The notes below the pieces were generated by a model that had not been told where the DNA came from, ran no database searches, and saw only the letters and a program-made list of their open reading frames with translations. A DNA stretch of 64,000 bases. It comes from Otatea glauca. Its lineage: Eukaryota > Streptophyta > Magnoliopsida > Poales > Poaceae. A program made the position numbers and the translations under genes. Positions 44,762-55,823 of the stretch are shown here, one piece after another. How positions within the stretch are numbered: position 1 is the first letter of the stretch; the number at the start of each line of letters is the position of its first letter. Where the stretch lies: positions 45,244,918 to 45,308,917 of the forward strand of contig CM070730.1 in NCBI GenBank assembly GCA_036346275.1, in the 5' to 3' direction.

Positions 44762-46312
44762 AGAAGGAGTTTCCTAACCTATTTCTGTAGTCAGCCCTGA
44801 ATCTCGGGGACGAGATTCTGTTAAGGGGTGAGGTTTGTAACACCCTGAAATTTGCTCTAATTTAAATTTTGTATTATTTCTGACTTTTGAGAAATTTTGG
44901 GAATTTACTGGAATTTATTCAGATTTATTCAAATATGGTCTTTATTGAAATCCATTAAAATATTGCAAAAGTTTATGTAAAGTTTTTATGGAAATATTTT
45001 ATTTGAGTTTCATATGGCTCAAATTATTTCTGAAAATTTTCTAGAATTTTTTCGCTATTTTAAAAGCCCCAAATGATTTAATTGAATTTATAGAATTACT
45101 TTTATTCAAAAATCAGAAAATGATGAACGATGTTGGTGGGCCGAGCCCGTATCGGCGTTGTTGTTGACCAGCCCGACGAACCCTAACGCTACCTGCGAGT
45201 TTACGGTTCGTCGATCTGTTGCCGCGTGGATGGCTGGGATTGCGCCACATCGCTTCGCCGTGCGTTTCTAGAAACACCGCCGCAGCACGTTACAGCTAGA
45301 GATTTTTCGCGCAATTAACGCCGGCGTGTTTATTCTTCCTCTTCTTTAGCTAGTGCACCGTGCAGAGCACTTCCTTCCGCGCATTTTACCCCATCTCTCC
45401 CTCACCGAGACCCCCTGTAGCAGTCGTGCGAACTCGCCGTAGTTCCGAGACTTTCTGCCGCCGTTTTGCACTGCCGTCGCTCGAGCCCCACCGTCGTCTA
45501 GGTCACCGGGGTGTTCCTCGCGACGAGCTGCATCCGTTGCTTCAAACCGTGTCGTCGGAGCTGCCAAGGATCGCTGTCGCCACGTCATCTTCTTCCTCTC
45601 CGGCGAGATCTGCGCCGCCGCGACATCACCGCCAGCCGAGCTTCGTCGACCGTCCGATCATAGCCAAACGCTCTAGATTCGTCCACGTCGCCACTTAACA
45701 GTAATCTTCATCTTCACACTTCAGCCATTGGACCTAATGAACGGTTTAGATTGCTTCGCCTAGATTCATGTCAGTTTAATCTCAGCCGTTAGATCTAGAT
45801 CGTAGAGTTTATATCTTGCCGCGTCGCGTATGTACCGTAACCGTCGGATGTGCACCAGTCGTCTTGGATCGCACCGCGTCTTGCGCCGCAGTAAGCCAGA
45901 GCCGATTAGCCTTGGCTCATCTCGGTCTTTCATTTTGAATCGAGCGGGCGAGATCGCACCGAGCATCGGGCTAGTCCCGTGTTGACGCATGTCGCGCGGA
46001 AATCGAGGAGTCAGCGCCACCGTTTCTGTCGACGTCGCCCGATTAATCGTGGCTATCTGATCGAGATCCAATGGCCATAGTGAAGCCACGTTTTAGTTCT
46101 GGGTGGATCTGAGTCGAAACGTCGCACCAATCTTGGCCATTCGTTTTAAATCGGATGGAAGAGATTGAATCGAGTTTCGGCTAATAATTTAGCGCCGCGT
46201 GTTGATCGGTGATTGGCTAGACCATACCAGGTGACGCCAGTGCATGCGTCAGCTGGTGCATGTGCACAGTAACGGCAGTCCACAGTAGACCCGCACTGTT
46301 TCGTAGACCGGG

Positions 46313-46857
46313 TGTGGAACATATATAACCAGGTATCTCCATGATTGACCCAGAGACGTCCGGGGGGATAAGCCCAAGAGGAAGGCCCAGGATGATATCC
46401 CCCGCACCAGGCCTTGTTGCCATGTGCTAGGGGGTACATCCCATAGATAGTTGAACATATATTTGGATGTAAAAGATATTGTTGCAATCCGAGTCGTTTA
46501 TAAGGAAGGTAAAGATGTAAGCTCTATCCTGTAACCGACTAGAATCTAGTAACCGATCGGGATCTCCTAACCGATCAAAACTCTGTAAGCCGCACCACCC
46601 CCAGTATATAAGGGAGAGGGTGGGCATCAACATAGGCATCAAGGCATAGAGCAATACACCCCTCATATGACCCAGAGCACATTGCGCTTTGAGCAATCTT
46701 AGATCCATGAGATCCGTATAATCCCAGCACACAGGATTAGGGTATTACCTCCACCGTCGAGGGCCTGAACCTGTCTAAAATCCCTGTCTTGTGTGACCTT
46801 CGAGTTTGAGATCTAGCGCCTACCCCATAAATTTATTGCCGACTACAAAAGTCGACA
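46313..46857 (+). repeat. 5' LTR of element E
   Basis: It is bounded by TGTGGAAC and GTCGACA. The TATA box TATATAAG at 46605-46612 is followed by a GA-rich leader, giving a U3/R/U5 layout. Confidence 0.95.
46605..46612 (+). promoter_or_regulatory. LTR TATA box of element E
   Basis: TATATAAG is followed by GGAGAGGGTGGGC. The identical box is at 52165-52172 in the 3' LTR, and an equivalent stands in the Z LTR. Confidence 0.65.
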
Positions 46858-46859
46858 GT

Positions 46860-46877
46860 TGGCGCGCCAGGTAGGGG
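46860..46877 (+). other. Primer-binding site of element E
   Basis: TGGCGCGCCAGGTAGGGG begins two bases after the 5' LTR. It probably pairs with an arginine tRNA 3' end (by recall for RIRE2-type elements). Confidence 0.8.
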
Positions 46878-46906
46878 CAGCGCTTCAATCTTTTCCTATA
46901 GACTCG

Positions 46907-47811
46907 ATGGCAGCAATTGGCGGATTCATCGCCACCTTCATCTCCAGGCAAGCCTTCCGCTTCAGAAGTTTGGATTTCATCGCGGAAACGCACGGAGAGC
47001 TTGTATGCCTGGTCCAAAGCCAGATCCAATCTGGTGAAGATCAGACCGACCCATCTCAGGTATGCCGCTCTGACTTACTCAGAAAACCAGTCGGCATTGT
47101 GAAGAATTGCAGCGATTTTCGCGGCGTCTTCGCGATCGAGGAGCAGGGAACCGATCTCCATCAAGAAGACCAAGAGGCCGCGGAGGAAGATCGCCTTCGT
47201 AAGGAACGTCATCGCTTCTAAGACGCTTCTCTACACGCTGGACCCGATGATTGCATCAGATAGCCCAGCGGCCCCGATCGTGACGGCGGCAGCAATCCAG
47301 CAAAATCAGGAAAAGCTGGTAGGTGAAGCGCACTCACGCTCCCACGCGGCTACTCTTGTCGCCAGCAGTCGGACCGCAACCAGTCGGAATATCGGCAGTC
47401 TGTGCCATACGCCACCTCTCGGCGATGCACGCCAAATTATCAACCGCGACCTCCCCCAAGACATCACCGCTAGACGATAGGAACGGGACGAAGAAGAGCG
47501 ACGCGGGCACCACGACGATTACGAGCGTTTCGGCTCCTGCTCTGATCGACGAGGCGATCAGAGGTACGACGACCGTGACGACCATTGGGACTATCATCGC
47601 CGGGGTCGGGACAACGACGACCGTCGAGCCATGAGCTTGCCGCGCTGAACTCCGCCCCGGCACGTTGATGACCATCGTCGAGCTAGAGGCTCGCCACGCC
47701 GGACTCCCCCTCATCATGATGAGAGAGATATTGACGGGATCCGAGCGTTTACTCCTCGGCTGCGCCGAGTGGTATGGCCCGATGGATTCAACCCCAAGGT
47801 TGAGGTACGTT
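46907..47811 (+). pseudogene. Truncated gag of element E fused to RNase H
   Basis: Gag starts MAAIGGFIATFISRQAF at 46907, runs to a stop at 47219-47221, and continues in other frames through an Asp/Arg-rich region (47480-47640). It ends at the phrase RLLLGCAEWYGPMDSTPR (to about 47803), the point where capsid begins in Z (CAEWFGLKV-, 3945-3975). There it jumps to LRYVLQILFP of the RNase H domain at about 47800. Capsid, nucleocapsid, protease, RT and the first strand of aRNH are removed by this deletion. Confidence 0.8.
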
Positions 47812-48291
47812 CTCCAGATACTTTTTCCCTCTTCAAATAACCCCGCCGAGTACGAGGCACTCATCCATGGGCTCCGCATCGCCATATCGCTCGGTATCCG
47901 ACGTTTGGCGGTTCGCGGAGACTCAATGCTCGTGATCAACCAAGTGCAAAAAGAATGGTCCTGCATTGAAGACAACATGGCAGCCTATTGCCAGGAGGTA
48001 CGCAAGCTAGAAGATAACTTTGATGGCCTGGAACTTATTCATGTGCTCCGCTGCGACAACGAAGCGGCCGACGAGCTAGCAAAAATGGGATCCTGCCGAT
48101 CTACAGTGCCCATGGGAGTATTCGTCAAGGAAATTCACAAGCCCGCGATTAGCACTCGGATGAAGACAAATGCCTCAGTCGAGAAGAGCGTAGAAGCAGA
48201 AGTCCTAGTCATTACCCCCGATTGGACAGCCCTGTATCTATACTATTTGACGAAGGACGAGTTACCCGAAGATCGCGTGCAAGCCGAATGA
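47665..48291 (+). pseudogene. Archaeal-type RNase H of element E, lacking its first strand
   Basis: The open frame carries SSNNPAEYEALIHGLRIA, VRGDSMLVINQVQKEW and CDNEAADELAKMG, three of the four acidic motifs. The first (Asp in the FDGSL strand of Z and B) was lost in the deletion. It ends in KDELPEDRVQAE with TGA at 48289-48291, where Z reads through into integrase (QAERVMRRGKS). Confidence 0.82.
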
Positions 48292-48294
48292 ATA

Positions 48295-49453
48295 ATGCGC
48301 CGAAGCAAGAGCTATGTGGTGATCAGGACAGAACTCTATCGTAAGAGCTCCTCAGCTGTACTGCGACGGTGCATATCAGAACAAGAAGGGAGAGATCTTC
48401 TGAAGGAAATCCACTCGGGAGTTTGTGGGAACCATGCGGCGTCATCAACACTAGTCGGCAAAGCCTATCGTCAAGGATTTTTCTGGCCGACTGCGGTCAC
48501 TAACGTAGAGGACATCGTCCGGACATGTGAAGGATGTCAGTTCTTTGCGCATCAGACGAACAAATCGGCACAGGAACTGCAGACCATCCCCATAACCTGG
48601 CCGTTTGCGGTCTGGGGGCTCGACATGGTAGGACCTTCGAAGAAGGCCCAAGGCGGTCATACTCATCTTTTCGTGGCCATTGATAAAGTCACCAAATGGG
48701 TGGAGGCCAAACTAGTCGCGACAATAACAGCAGCAAAAGCCAAAGAGTTCTTTAACGAAATCGTGGTTACATTTGGAGTTCCAAACCGAATCATCACGGA
48801 CAATGGCACCCAATTTAGAAGCGGCGTATTTCAAGACTAGTGTGACGAACTCGGAATAAAAATCTGCTTTGCTTCAGTAGCGCACCCCCGGAGCAACGGG
48901 CAGGTCGAGCGAGCCAACGGCATGGTATTACAAGGCCTAAAAAGCAAGAATTTTCGATCGGCTAAAGCCATACGCCACTCGGTGGGTGAAAGAATTGCCT
49001 TCGGTACTCTGGTGGCTACGAATCACCCCCAGTGGAGCAACCGGGCAATCACCTTTCTTCCTGGTGTACGGCACGGAGGAAGTCCTCCCCACCGAGCTAG
49101 AATTCGGATCCCCACGGGTCTGGAGCTATGAAGAAGTCGCCTCGGAAGAAAGCCGGCTAGAAGACCTCGATCGACTAGAAGAAGCCAGAGATGTCGCAAC
49201 GATTCAATCAGCAAAATATCTCCAAGGCCTACGGCGCTATCATGGTCGCAATGTGAGGAGTCACGCATTCTCCAAGGGAGATCTGGTCCTTAGAAAGAAT
49301 CAGAAATGCGAGCATAAGCTCTCCCCAAGCTGGGAAGGCCCTTACGTCGTCGATGAAGTGGTACACCCCGGGACTTACAAGCTCAAGCGAGAAGATGGCA
49401 CGGCAATCAGCAACACTTGGAACATAGAACAGCTCCGTCGTTTTTTCACTTGA
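48295..49453 (+). pseudogene. Integrase of element E
   Basis: It starts after the TGA with RRSKSYVVIRTELYRK. The zinc finger is HSGVCGNHAASS ... CEGCQFF (48412-48545). The core has VWGLDMVGPSKKA, ITDNGTQFRSGVFQD and RSNGQVERANGM. TAG at 48838-48840 replaces the Trp codon present in Z (FQDWCDEL). A frame change near 48980 separates core from C-terminal domain (SPSWEGPYVVDEV, TWNIEQLRRFFT, stop 49451-49453). All three catalytic acidic residues remain. Confidence 0.88.
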
Positions 49454-49709
49454 ACTTCGTAATTCAAATTGTTCCTTTACGAATGAAAAGATCGATATTA
49501 AAGTTATTTTTTACATAATCTTCTCGAGATTTATGCGTCCGAGTGCTTCGCTCCTACGATTTTAAGACTCTGAGACATGCGTTACGAACCATGCCTCAGA
49601 GCTCGGGGGCTGGACTAGTCGGACACGATATGTCGAAACCACTCGAAAAAATATGCATGTTTAAAGAGAAAAATGAAAGAGCAAGGAAACGCCTTTATAT
49701 ACTTTCAAT

Positions 49710-50089
49710 TTACAGATCCAAAGTTTCTACAACAAACGAAGAGGTGTCTTGGACTTCCTCCCAGAGCTCGGTGACCCGATCCTCATCTACGTTGCAGGCG
49801 TAGCCCTCCTTGATAGCTTCAAGATCCACTCGAGGGTAAAGCGACTTTGTAACCGCCAGAGCCTGGCTAGCACCATTGGTCGCCGCTTCCTTCAGAAGTC
49901 TCTTGAGCTCCTTGGGGGACTCCTCCAACCGATTGATAACTTGGGCCCTGCTGAGCGGCCTCTCGCCTTCGGGATGAAGCGAGCTCAGCAAGGGCCCCGA
50001 GGCTTCGCAGAGCTTTGAGCAAGACGTCTCAAGGGCGTTAACCTTGTCATTGAAAACAGCGTATTGCGCCCGTGTCTTGATCTTATAAT
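49710..50089 (-). CDS. Last exon of the antisense accessory gene of element E
   Basis: On the minus strand an acceptor-like CTTGCAG ends at 50090. The open exon reads YKIKTRAQYAVFNDKV to SLYPRVDLEAIKEGYACN and ends ETLDL with a stop at 49710-49712. It is the homologue of Z exon 4 (782-1160) and, unlike that copy, is uninterrupted. Upstream exons are not found: the expected place is filled by 80-bp tandem repeats. The two 3' ends (integrase 49453 and this gene) converge about 256 bp apart. Confidence 0.65.
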
Positions 50090-50199
50090 CTGCAAGCAGA
50101 GCAGGATTTCAAGGACCTTGCAGAGGACGACGAAGATGAGATGCCTGGACGCTCAATGCACCAAGCGGGTGTGAATATCCTCCAATATGGATTAAAAAT

Positions 50200-51015
50200 A
50201 TCTTCTTGTGATATGCCCCAAGCTGGGTCTCTGTTGGTTACTGCATGATGGATCATATATCAAAAGTTGAGCCTAACAAGGCACAAATCCAATGGTATGC
50301 CCCACGAGGGTCGAAAAGCTGTGCGTCGTAATAAACGGGTACGGATACCATTCGGATAAACTTTGATATGTCCCAAGTCGGACCATAGCCGTATCCTACA
50401 CCAGTCGGGTACGGGTATCACTCGCCCAAGAGCCACGTAAATTTGATATGTCCCAAGTCGGACCAGAGCCGTATCCTACACCAGTTGAGTACGGGTATCA
50501 CTCAGCCAAGAGCCAAGTAAATATGATATGTCCCAAGTCGGACCAGAGCCGTATCCTACACCAGTCGGGTATGGGTATCACTCGGCCAAGAGCCACGTAA
50601 ATATGATATGTCCCAAGTCGGACCAGAGCCATATCCTACACCAGTCGGGTACGGGTATCACTCGGCCAAGAGCCACGTAAATTTGATATGTCCCAAGTCG
50701 GACGCAGTCGTATCCTAGACCCGCCGGCACGGGTATCACTCGGCCAAGAGCCACGTATGTATGGTACGCTCAAAGTTGAGCCCAAGCCGTATCCTACATC
50801 AGTCGGATATGGGTATCATTCAGCCATGAGCCAAAGAAATCCCGATACGCTCCAAGTCGAGCCTAAGCTGTGTCCTACGGATATAGGTATCATTAAGTCA
50901 CGAGCCGTGGAAATCATAACGTGTCCCAAGTCGGACCTAAGGAGTATCCTACGACGGTTGGGTGCGAATACCGCTCGACCAAGGAACCATGCAAGCTTCG
51001 ACGTACCCCAAGCTG
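50200..51015 (+). repeat. Block of 80-bp tandem repeats inside element E
   Basis: Units starting GATATGTCCCAAGTCGG occur at 50365, 50445, 50525, 50605 and 50685, exactly 80 bp apart. More diverged units lie on both sides, about ten in all. Each unit contains CCGTATCCTACACCAGTCGG and GGGTATCACTCGGCCAAGAG. Several units carry the palindrome-like pair CCAAGTCGG / CCAGTCGG. Confidence 0.9.
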
Positions 51016-51133
51016 GGTTCAAGCTACGTCAAATTGACGATTATGGAAAATGCTGAGAAAAGGTACATCTTTATTTATGTATAAAAAGTTCGCTGGGCAT
51101 TATGCCCGGGAAAGTAAAACATTTATAGGGGAC

Positions 51134-51370
51134 CTACACTTCACCACGACGCACGCGACCCAATGCCTCCACGAGGGCCTCCCTGGCCCTAAAGAGGGCT
51201 GGGAAGATCTCCAGGAAGGCGTCGACGGCAGCGCGGTCAAGGGCGGCGGTTTCCTCCTCTACCAATTCAGCCACAGCGGCCTCAAAAAGCGCCCATTCTT
51301 CGGTGAGCCTGGGGTCCCGGACGTTCCTCCTCCTCCCCCTCCTCATGAAGAAGAAAGAAGTGTGGAACAA
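51134..51370 (-). CDS. Short GC-rich antisense ORF of element E, possible first exon of the accessory gene
   Basis: The 78-residue open frame begins MFHTSFFFMRRGRRRNV and continues with an Ala/Glu-rich helical part (EEWALFEAAVAELVEEETAA, LDRAAVDAFLEIFPALF). It lies near the 3' LTR, where the antisense gene would start. No domain is recognised. GC content and third-position G/C are much higher than in the surrounding repeats. Confidence 0.4.
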   Translation of the reverse strand: MFHTSFFFMRRGRRRNVRDPRLTEEWALFEAAVAELVEEETAALDRAAVDAFLEIFPALFRAREALVEALGRVRRGEV

Positions 51371-51860
51371 AAATATGGAGAACTAGGCGCGAAGGAATGA
51401 ATTCTACGAGCGCTGGTTCGCCTTTTATAGCCAACACGGTAAAAATGAAGTAAATACATCAGGAGTCGAAGAGATTCGGGGTTAATGTAGTTTCAGAAGC
51501 CAAGGAGTTTTTCAGCAAGAGATTTGACACAGAAAATTAAGACGACCTCGAAAACCGTCCGGTGGTTATCCATGAAGAGAAAATACATTAAAGCTTCGAC
51601 TCGGGTGGGAAGAAGAATTCAATCCACATCCGAAATAGGGGACAATCATGAGGCGCTCCACAAAGAAATTCGCCCGATGTAAGATTATATTCAGTTGAAG
51701 CAAAAATCGAAGGTTATATTCGAGTCCTCCATAATTCGCTCGCTGTAAGAAGAAGCCTCCCAACCAAATGAAAGAACCAGTCGGAAGCTCAAACAAGAAG
51801 TCAGGGACAGCAACTCAAGCAGAAATTTAAATGGAAATATAGCGATCGGATAATGAAGCA

Positions 51861-51870
51861 CTCGGGGGCT
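51861..51870 (+). other. Polypurine tract of element E
   Basis: CTCGGGGGCT lies immediately before the 3' LTR (51873), at the plus-strand primer position. Confidence 0.7.
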
Positions 51871-51872
51871 AC

Positions 51873-52417
51873 TGTGGAATATATATAACCAGGTATCTCC
51901 ATGATTGACCCAGAGACGTCCGGGGGGATAAGCCCAAGAGGAAGGCCCAGGATGATATCCCCCGCACCAGGCCTTGTTGCCATGCGCTAGGGGGTACATC
52001 CCATAGATAGTTGAACATATATTTGGATGTAAAAGATATTGTTGCAATCCGAGTCGTTTATAAGGAAGGTAAAGATGTAAGCTCTATCCTGTAACCGACT
52101 AGAATCTAGTAACCGATCGGGATCTCCTAACCGATCAAAACTCTGTAAGCCGCACCACCCCCAGTATATAAGGGAGAGGGTGGGCATCAACATAGGCATC
52201 AAGGCATAGAGCAATACACCCCTCATATGACCCAGAGCACATTGCGCTTTGAGCAATCTTAGATCCATGAGATCCGTATAATCCCAGCACACAGGATTAG
52301 GGTATTACCTCCACCGTCGAGGGCCTGAACCTGTCTAAAATCCCTGTCTTGTGTGACCTTCGAGTTTGAGATCTAGCACCTGCCCCATAAATTTATTGCC
52401 GACTACAAAAGTCGACA
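51873..52417 (+). repeat. 3' LTR of element E
   Basis: This 545-bp LTR is near-identical to 46313-46857 and ends GTCGACA at 52417. Confidence 0.95.
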
Positions 52418-54521
52418 CCTGGTGTATGCGCCGCTGCCACGTGTCGGTCCGAGAGTCTTCCACATGTCATGCTGACGTCATCGCTAACGTCATAAATATT
52501 TTTTATATAAAAATATTTCAGCCGAAATTCATTACGGTGCTGACATCATCATTAGGTCATACTGACATCATAAATCCCAATTTTTTCCATATAAAAATAA
52601 TTAAAACAAATCGGATTTTCTGATTTATATTTTACTTAAAACTTCAAAAGGCCATAACTTTTGCATTTTAACTCAGATTGAGGTGATTCCAGTTTCTAAA
52701 AATTTGTAAAATTATTCTTTCTAATGATGAATTTTATTTGAAAATTTGAAGTTATATAGTCTACTATTTTGGTTTTTCATTGAATATGTTATTTTTACAC
52801 GTAGACGCAAATTTGCTGGAAAGTTTCGAAGAAGAGTTCATCACTCAAGATCAAGCTTCGGATCAAGACCAGAAACTCTTTGAAGGCAAGTGATGCTTTG
52901 ATCATTTTGTTCCCAGATTTTAAAATGTAATTTATGCTTTGAAATTATGCATGCTAATTTATTTAAATGAATTTAAGTTAAATTGGGTAATGTAGCTAAT
53001 CGACCCATATTGTTATCACCACCTTGAAATTACTATTTGTATGCCTTGAAATCATTGTCACCCTGGGTTGCTTGTACTAGTTGGATGATAATATTCTGCC
53101 AACACGGGAGGCTAGACCGTGATTAGACGCTTAGCCCTGCAACGAGTCTTGCATGATCTTTTGGAAATACAGCAATATTGACTAATGAAATACTGAATGT
53201 ATTATGAAAAGTAGTGTGATGATGCTACATGATGAAATTGAAGTACGGAGACCTGTGTGGTTCTGTACCGATGATGAGTTATTGCTGGCATGTGTTGCAC
53301 AATAATAAACAGGGTGGGAAATAATTTAGACTGGGGCAAGTGGCAACAGGCTTTGTGCCAGGTGGGCCTGTGTGGCAATGGGTTGATGAGTGATGTGAGT
53401 CTGTGTGCCACATTGGGGCTGTGTGCCACTGTTGAGTGTTGGAAGTCTTACCTTGGTCAACTAAGGACTTCACCTTGCATGTCTTTGAACTGAGTCACCC
53501 GTACAACCACATGTCTGATATGGGACAGACCTAGTTGATTAGGGTTCTGATATCTTTCCTCTGATTCCTCGGGGTGATAGTACACGGGGGTGTATCTGTG
53601 TGGGGGAGCGTACCTGTCCTACGGCTTGGTGCCCATCCAACGGTGTTGGCCTGTCCTACACTTCGGCTTTGTGTGAGGGAAGTGATAGTGAAGGCAATAC
53701 CGGAGAGGTTCATTGGTTAAGGTAGAGGTTCCTGAAAGGCTTTGTTGCGGGCAATCACCTGTGTGGTGAGTGGCTGTATCTTGTGGGTAAATTGTACAAC
53801 CTCTGCAGAGTGTCAAATCTATTCGATTAGCCGTGCTCGCGGTACTGAGCATTGCTCGGGGATTACAGTCAAGGGGTAGATCTTCAAAAAAAATGTGGGA
53901 AGGGTGGTTGTGTGCCGGTGCTAAGAATGAACTGTTTAAGGCTGTGTGCCGAGAATCTTTGATGAAAAACCGTTTGAAGAACTTAGCATTATATATAACT
54001 ATTTTCACTACTTTTAATCTAAATAAGATGCTAGTTTAAAAATGTTGTTTTTATGCAAAAGAACCAAGTAAGCCAATTCTTTGGAATGAGCCTTGCATGT
54101 AGTAATAGCACCGCATTCTGTGCATTACTTGTTGAGTGCCTTGCGTACTCACCCCTCCTTGCCTATCAATCCCTACATTAGTGGAGGGTTCTACGCCGGC
54201 CTGGGAGGAGTATATTGAAGATCCGGACAATTAGGGGGCAAGCCCAGTCGGTTGCCTGTGGCAAGATGAAGGCTTCCGCGAAGTTTATATGTTTTCCGCT
54301 GTTTCCTGTTTACTCTGATAATGTAAGCCCTGCGTGGCTGATTTATGTAAGGAGACCATAAGGTCGTACAGTTCAGTTTATATAAATATTTGCACTATTT
54401 ATTATGGTATCGTTGTGAATGTCTGTGATGTTCAACCCTGTAAACACTGTGTGTGCTAGCGTGATCCTGGACTAGCACAGAATACACAGATGGTCCAGAT
54501 TCTCAGAATCGGGTCCCGACA

Positions 54522-55267
54522 ATACGCACAAGTCATTATCAGAGGAGCATCTAATCCTTTATATATCATTAATGATTCTGTTACAAAACTTTGGATACTA
54601 TAGTTTCGACCATTCTTCTTTTCCTTAAGTAAGGAAACAATACAAGGATTTTTCAACCGATCACTTTTCTTTATGAGTAGAGATTTGACTTTACATTAGC
54701 TAGAATCATTGTTCTAGAATTTCTCAGTAGAGTATTTGTTGGTATGCCTCTTCAACTGATTCTCTGAGCAAATTGCTCCTAAAATTATATCTCCCACTCT
54801 TGGTGTTGTGAACTTGATTGAGGTGACTTTCGGAATAGTTATGGCTATAGGAAATGCTCGATCTTTCTTTAGGCATTGATGAACCTAATGGCCTCCCTCA
54901 CGACAGTAATAGCACACAAGTTTGCATTGTTGTGCCTTGTTGTGTGTAATTACATGCACAATGTTGCCCTTTTTATGCATTGCAGCTTGTAGTTTCATAG
55001 GGCATCTCCTGGCCCAGTGACCTTTTTCACCACACAAGAAACAAGTTGTTAGTGATAACCGCTTAATGCTCTCCTGAGGAAGGCTGACAGGATTGGAGTG
55101 TTGCTTCTTTAACTCTTTAGGCGACATAGAATGTGCAGATGGTATTCCATATCCTTTTGCTAATTCTTGAACAGCAGTGGCTCGAAAATTCTCTTGCTTA
55201 TGCTGAGTCATGGCGGTAACAATTGGATTCAAGGGACATTGTGCTGGGCAATGATCTCGACCTTCAT
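54522..55267 (-). mobile_element. Remnant F (right part): gag zinc-knuckle region of the old gypsy element
   Basis: On the minus strand 54885-55267 encodes a gag tail with CFLCGEKGHWARRC (about 55005-55050) and CYYCREGGH plus a following QC in the same frame past a stop (near 54900). A further Cys/His cluster (GRDHCPAQCPL) lies near 55230-55260. Two or more knuckles in tandem are unusual for Ty3/gypsy gag. Together with 30541-31115 this is one element split by D. The part right of 55267 was displaced by element G. Confidence 0.7.
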
Positions 55268-55815
55268 TGTAACATCCCAAAAATTTGAGTTTTGGAATGT
55301 TTAATAATTAAAAATGAACCATTCGCATTTTCCCAAATTAACTAAGGCTTAATTTGAATTTTTCTTTATGTAAAAGATTTAATTTAACTAAACTATACAG
55401 CAAACAAAAGCTTAAGTTGGGTTCTTTTTGTTCCAAGGAATTTTTCTGTAGTTTTTTAGATTTTTTTCAAATTTATTTTCTATTTTATTGAATTTTTTTC
55501 AGATTTTTTTTGAATTTTTGGTGATTTATTAAATGCAAAAATGATTTTATATTTCGAAAACCTCCTTGAGCCGAATCACCGTCGGTCTGTTCCTATTCTC
55601 CAAGTCGCCTGGCCAGCTCCGCGACCCATCGCTCTACTCCACAGCCGGCCCAGCCTGCACTGCGTGATCCGTTGGATGGACGACACGTGGCCAGTTGGGA
55701 TGTAGCCGCGTCGGACCGCCGCCTCGGTCGAACCCTAACCCTAACCATCACCGGAATCCGAATCCCGTACGCTGCCGCTCTCAGTTTTCGCCTCCTACAC
55801 GCCTTCGTAGGCCCC

Positions 55816-55823
55816 TATAAAAG
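55816..55823 (+). promoter_or_regulatory. LTR TATA box of element G
   Basis: CCCCTATAAAAGCAGTGG has the form of a plant TATA box within the LTR. Confidence 0.55.

Larger units (their letters stand above)
46313..52417 (+). mobile_element. Element E: young non-autonomous Tat-type (RIRE2-like) retrotransposon
   Basis: LTRs 46313-46857 and 51873-52417 are both 545 bp and differ at about four positions by eye (bases 8, near 116 and two near the end), all transitions. Flanking pentamers are CCGGG (46308-46312) and CCTGG (52418-52422), one mismatch. Internal content: a gag N-terminus fused to archaeal RNase H, integrase, an antisense gene exon, an 80-bp tandem repeat block, and a second short antisense frame. 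Gag capsid, protease, RT and the first RNase H are deleted. It is the same family as Z (1-5526) and the solo LTR at 56192-56671. Confidence 0.95.
31116..54521 (+). mobile_element. Element D: Tekay-type chromovirus (Ty3/gypsy), host to C and E
   Basis: LTRs start TGTAACACCCTGAAAT (31116 and 44837) and end GGTCCCGACA (39083 and 54521). The exact 5-bp duplication ATACG lies at 31111-31115 and 54522-54526. Internal order: PBS, an upstream ORF, gag with zinc knuckle, protease, RT, RNase H, integrase and a C-terminal chromodomain. The chromodomain and RT type place it with Tekay/Del chromoviruses. Without insertions C and E the element is about 12.5 kb with LTRs over 3 kb. Polyprotein frames carry several stops, so it is inactive. 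Confidence 0.95.
44837..54521 (+). repeat. 3' LTR of element D, interrupted by element E
   Basis: LTR pieces 44837-46312 and 52423-54521 form the longer, undeleted partner of the 5' LTR. The LTR ends GGTCCCGACA before the target duplication ATACG. Element E sits at 46313-52417. Confidence 0.92.

Noticed and set aside
50365..50765. Possible CRISPR-like array
   Set aside because: The 80-bp units repeat in full with no unique spacers, and the sequence is a plant retroelement. It is a tandem repeat.
55731..55746. AACCCTAACCCTAACC as an interstitial telomere repeat
   Set aside because: There are only two units, not the plant CCCTAAA type, within LTR sequence that commonly has CCCTAA phrases.
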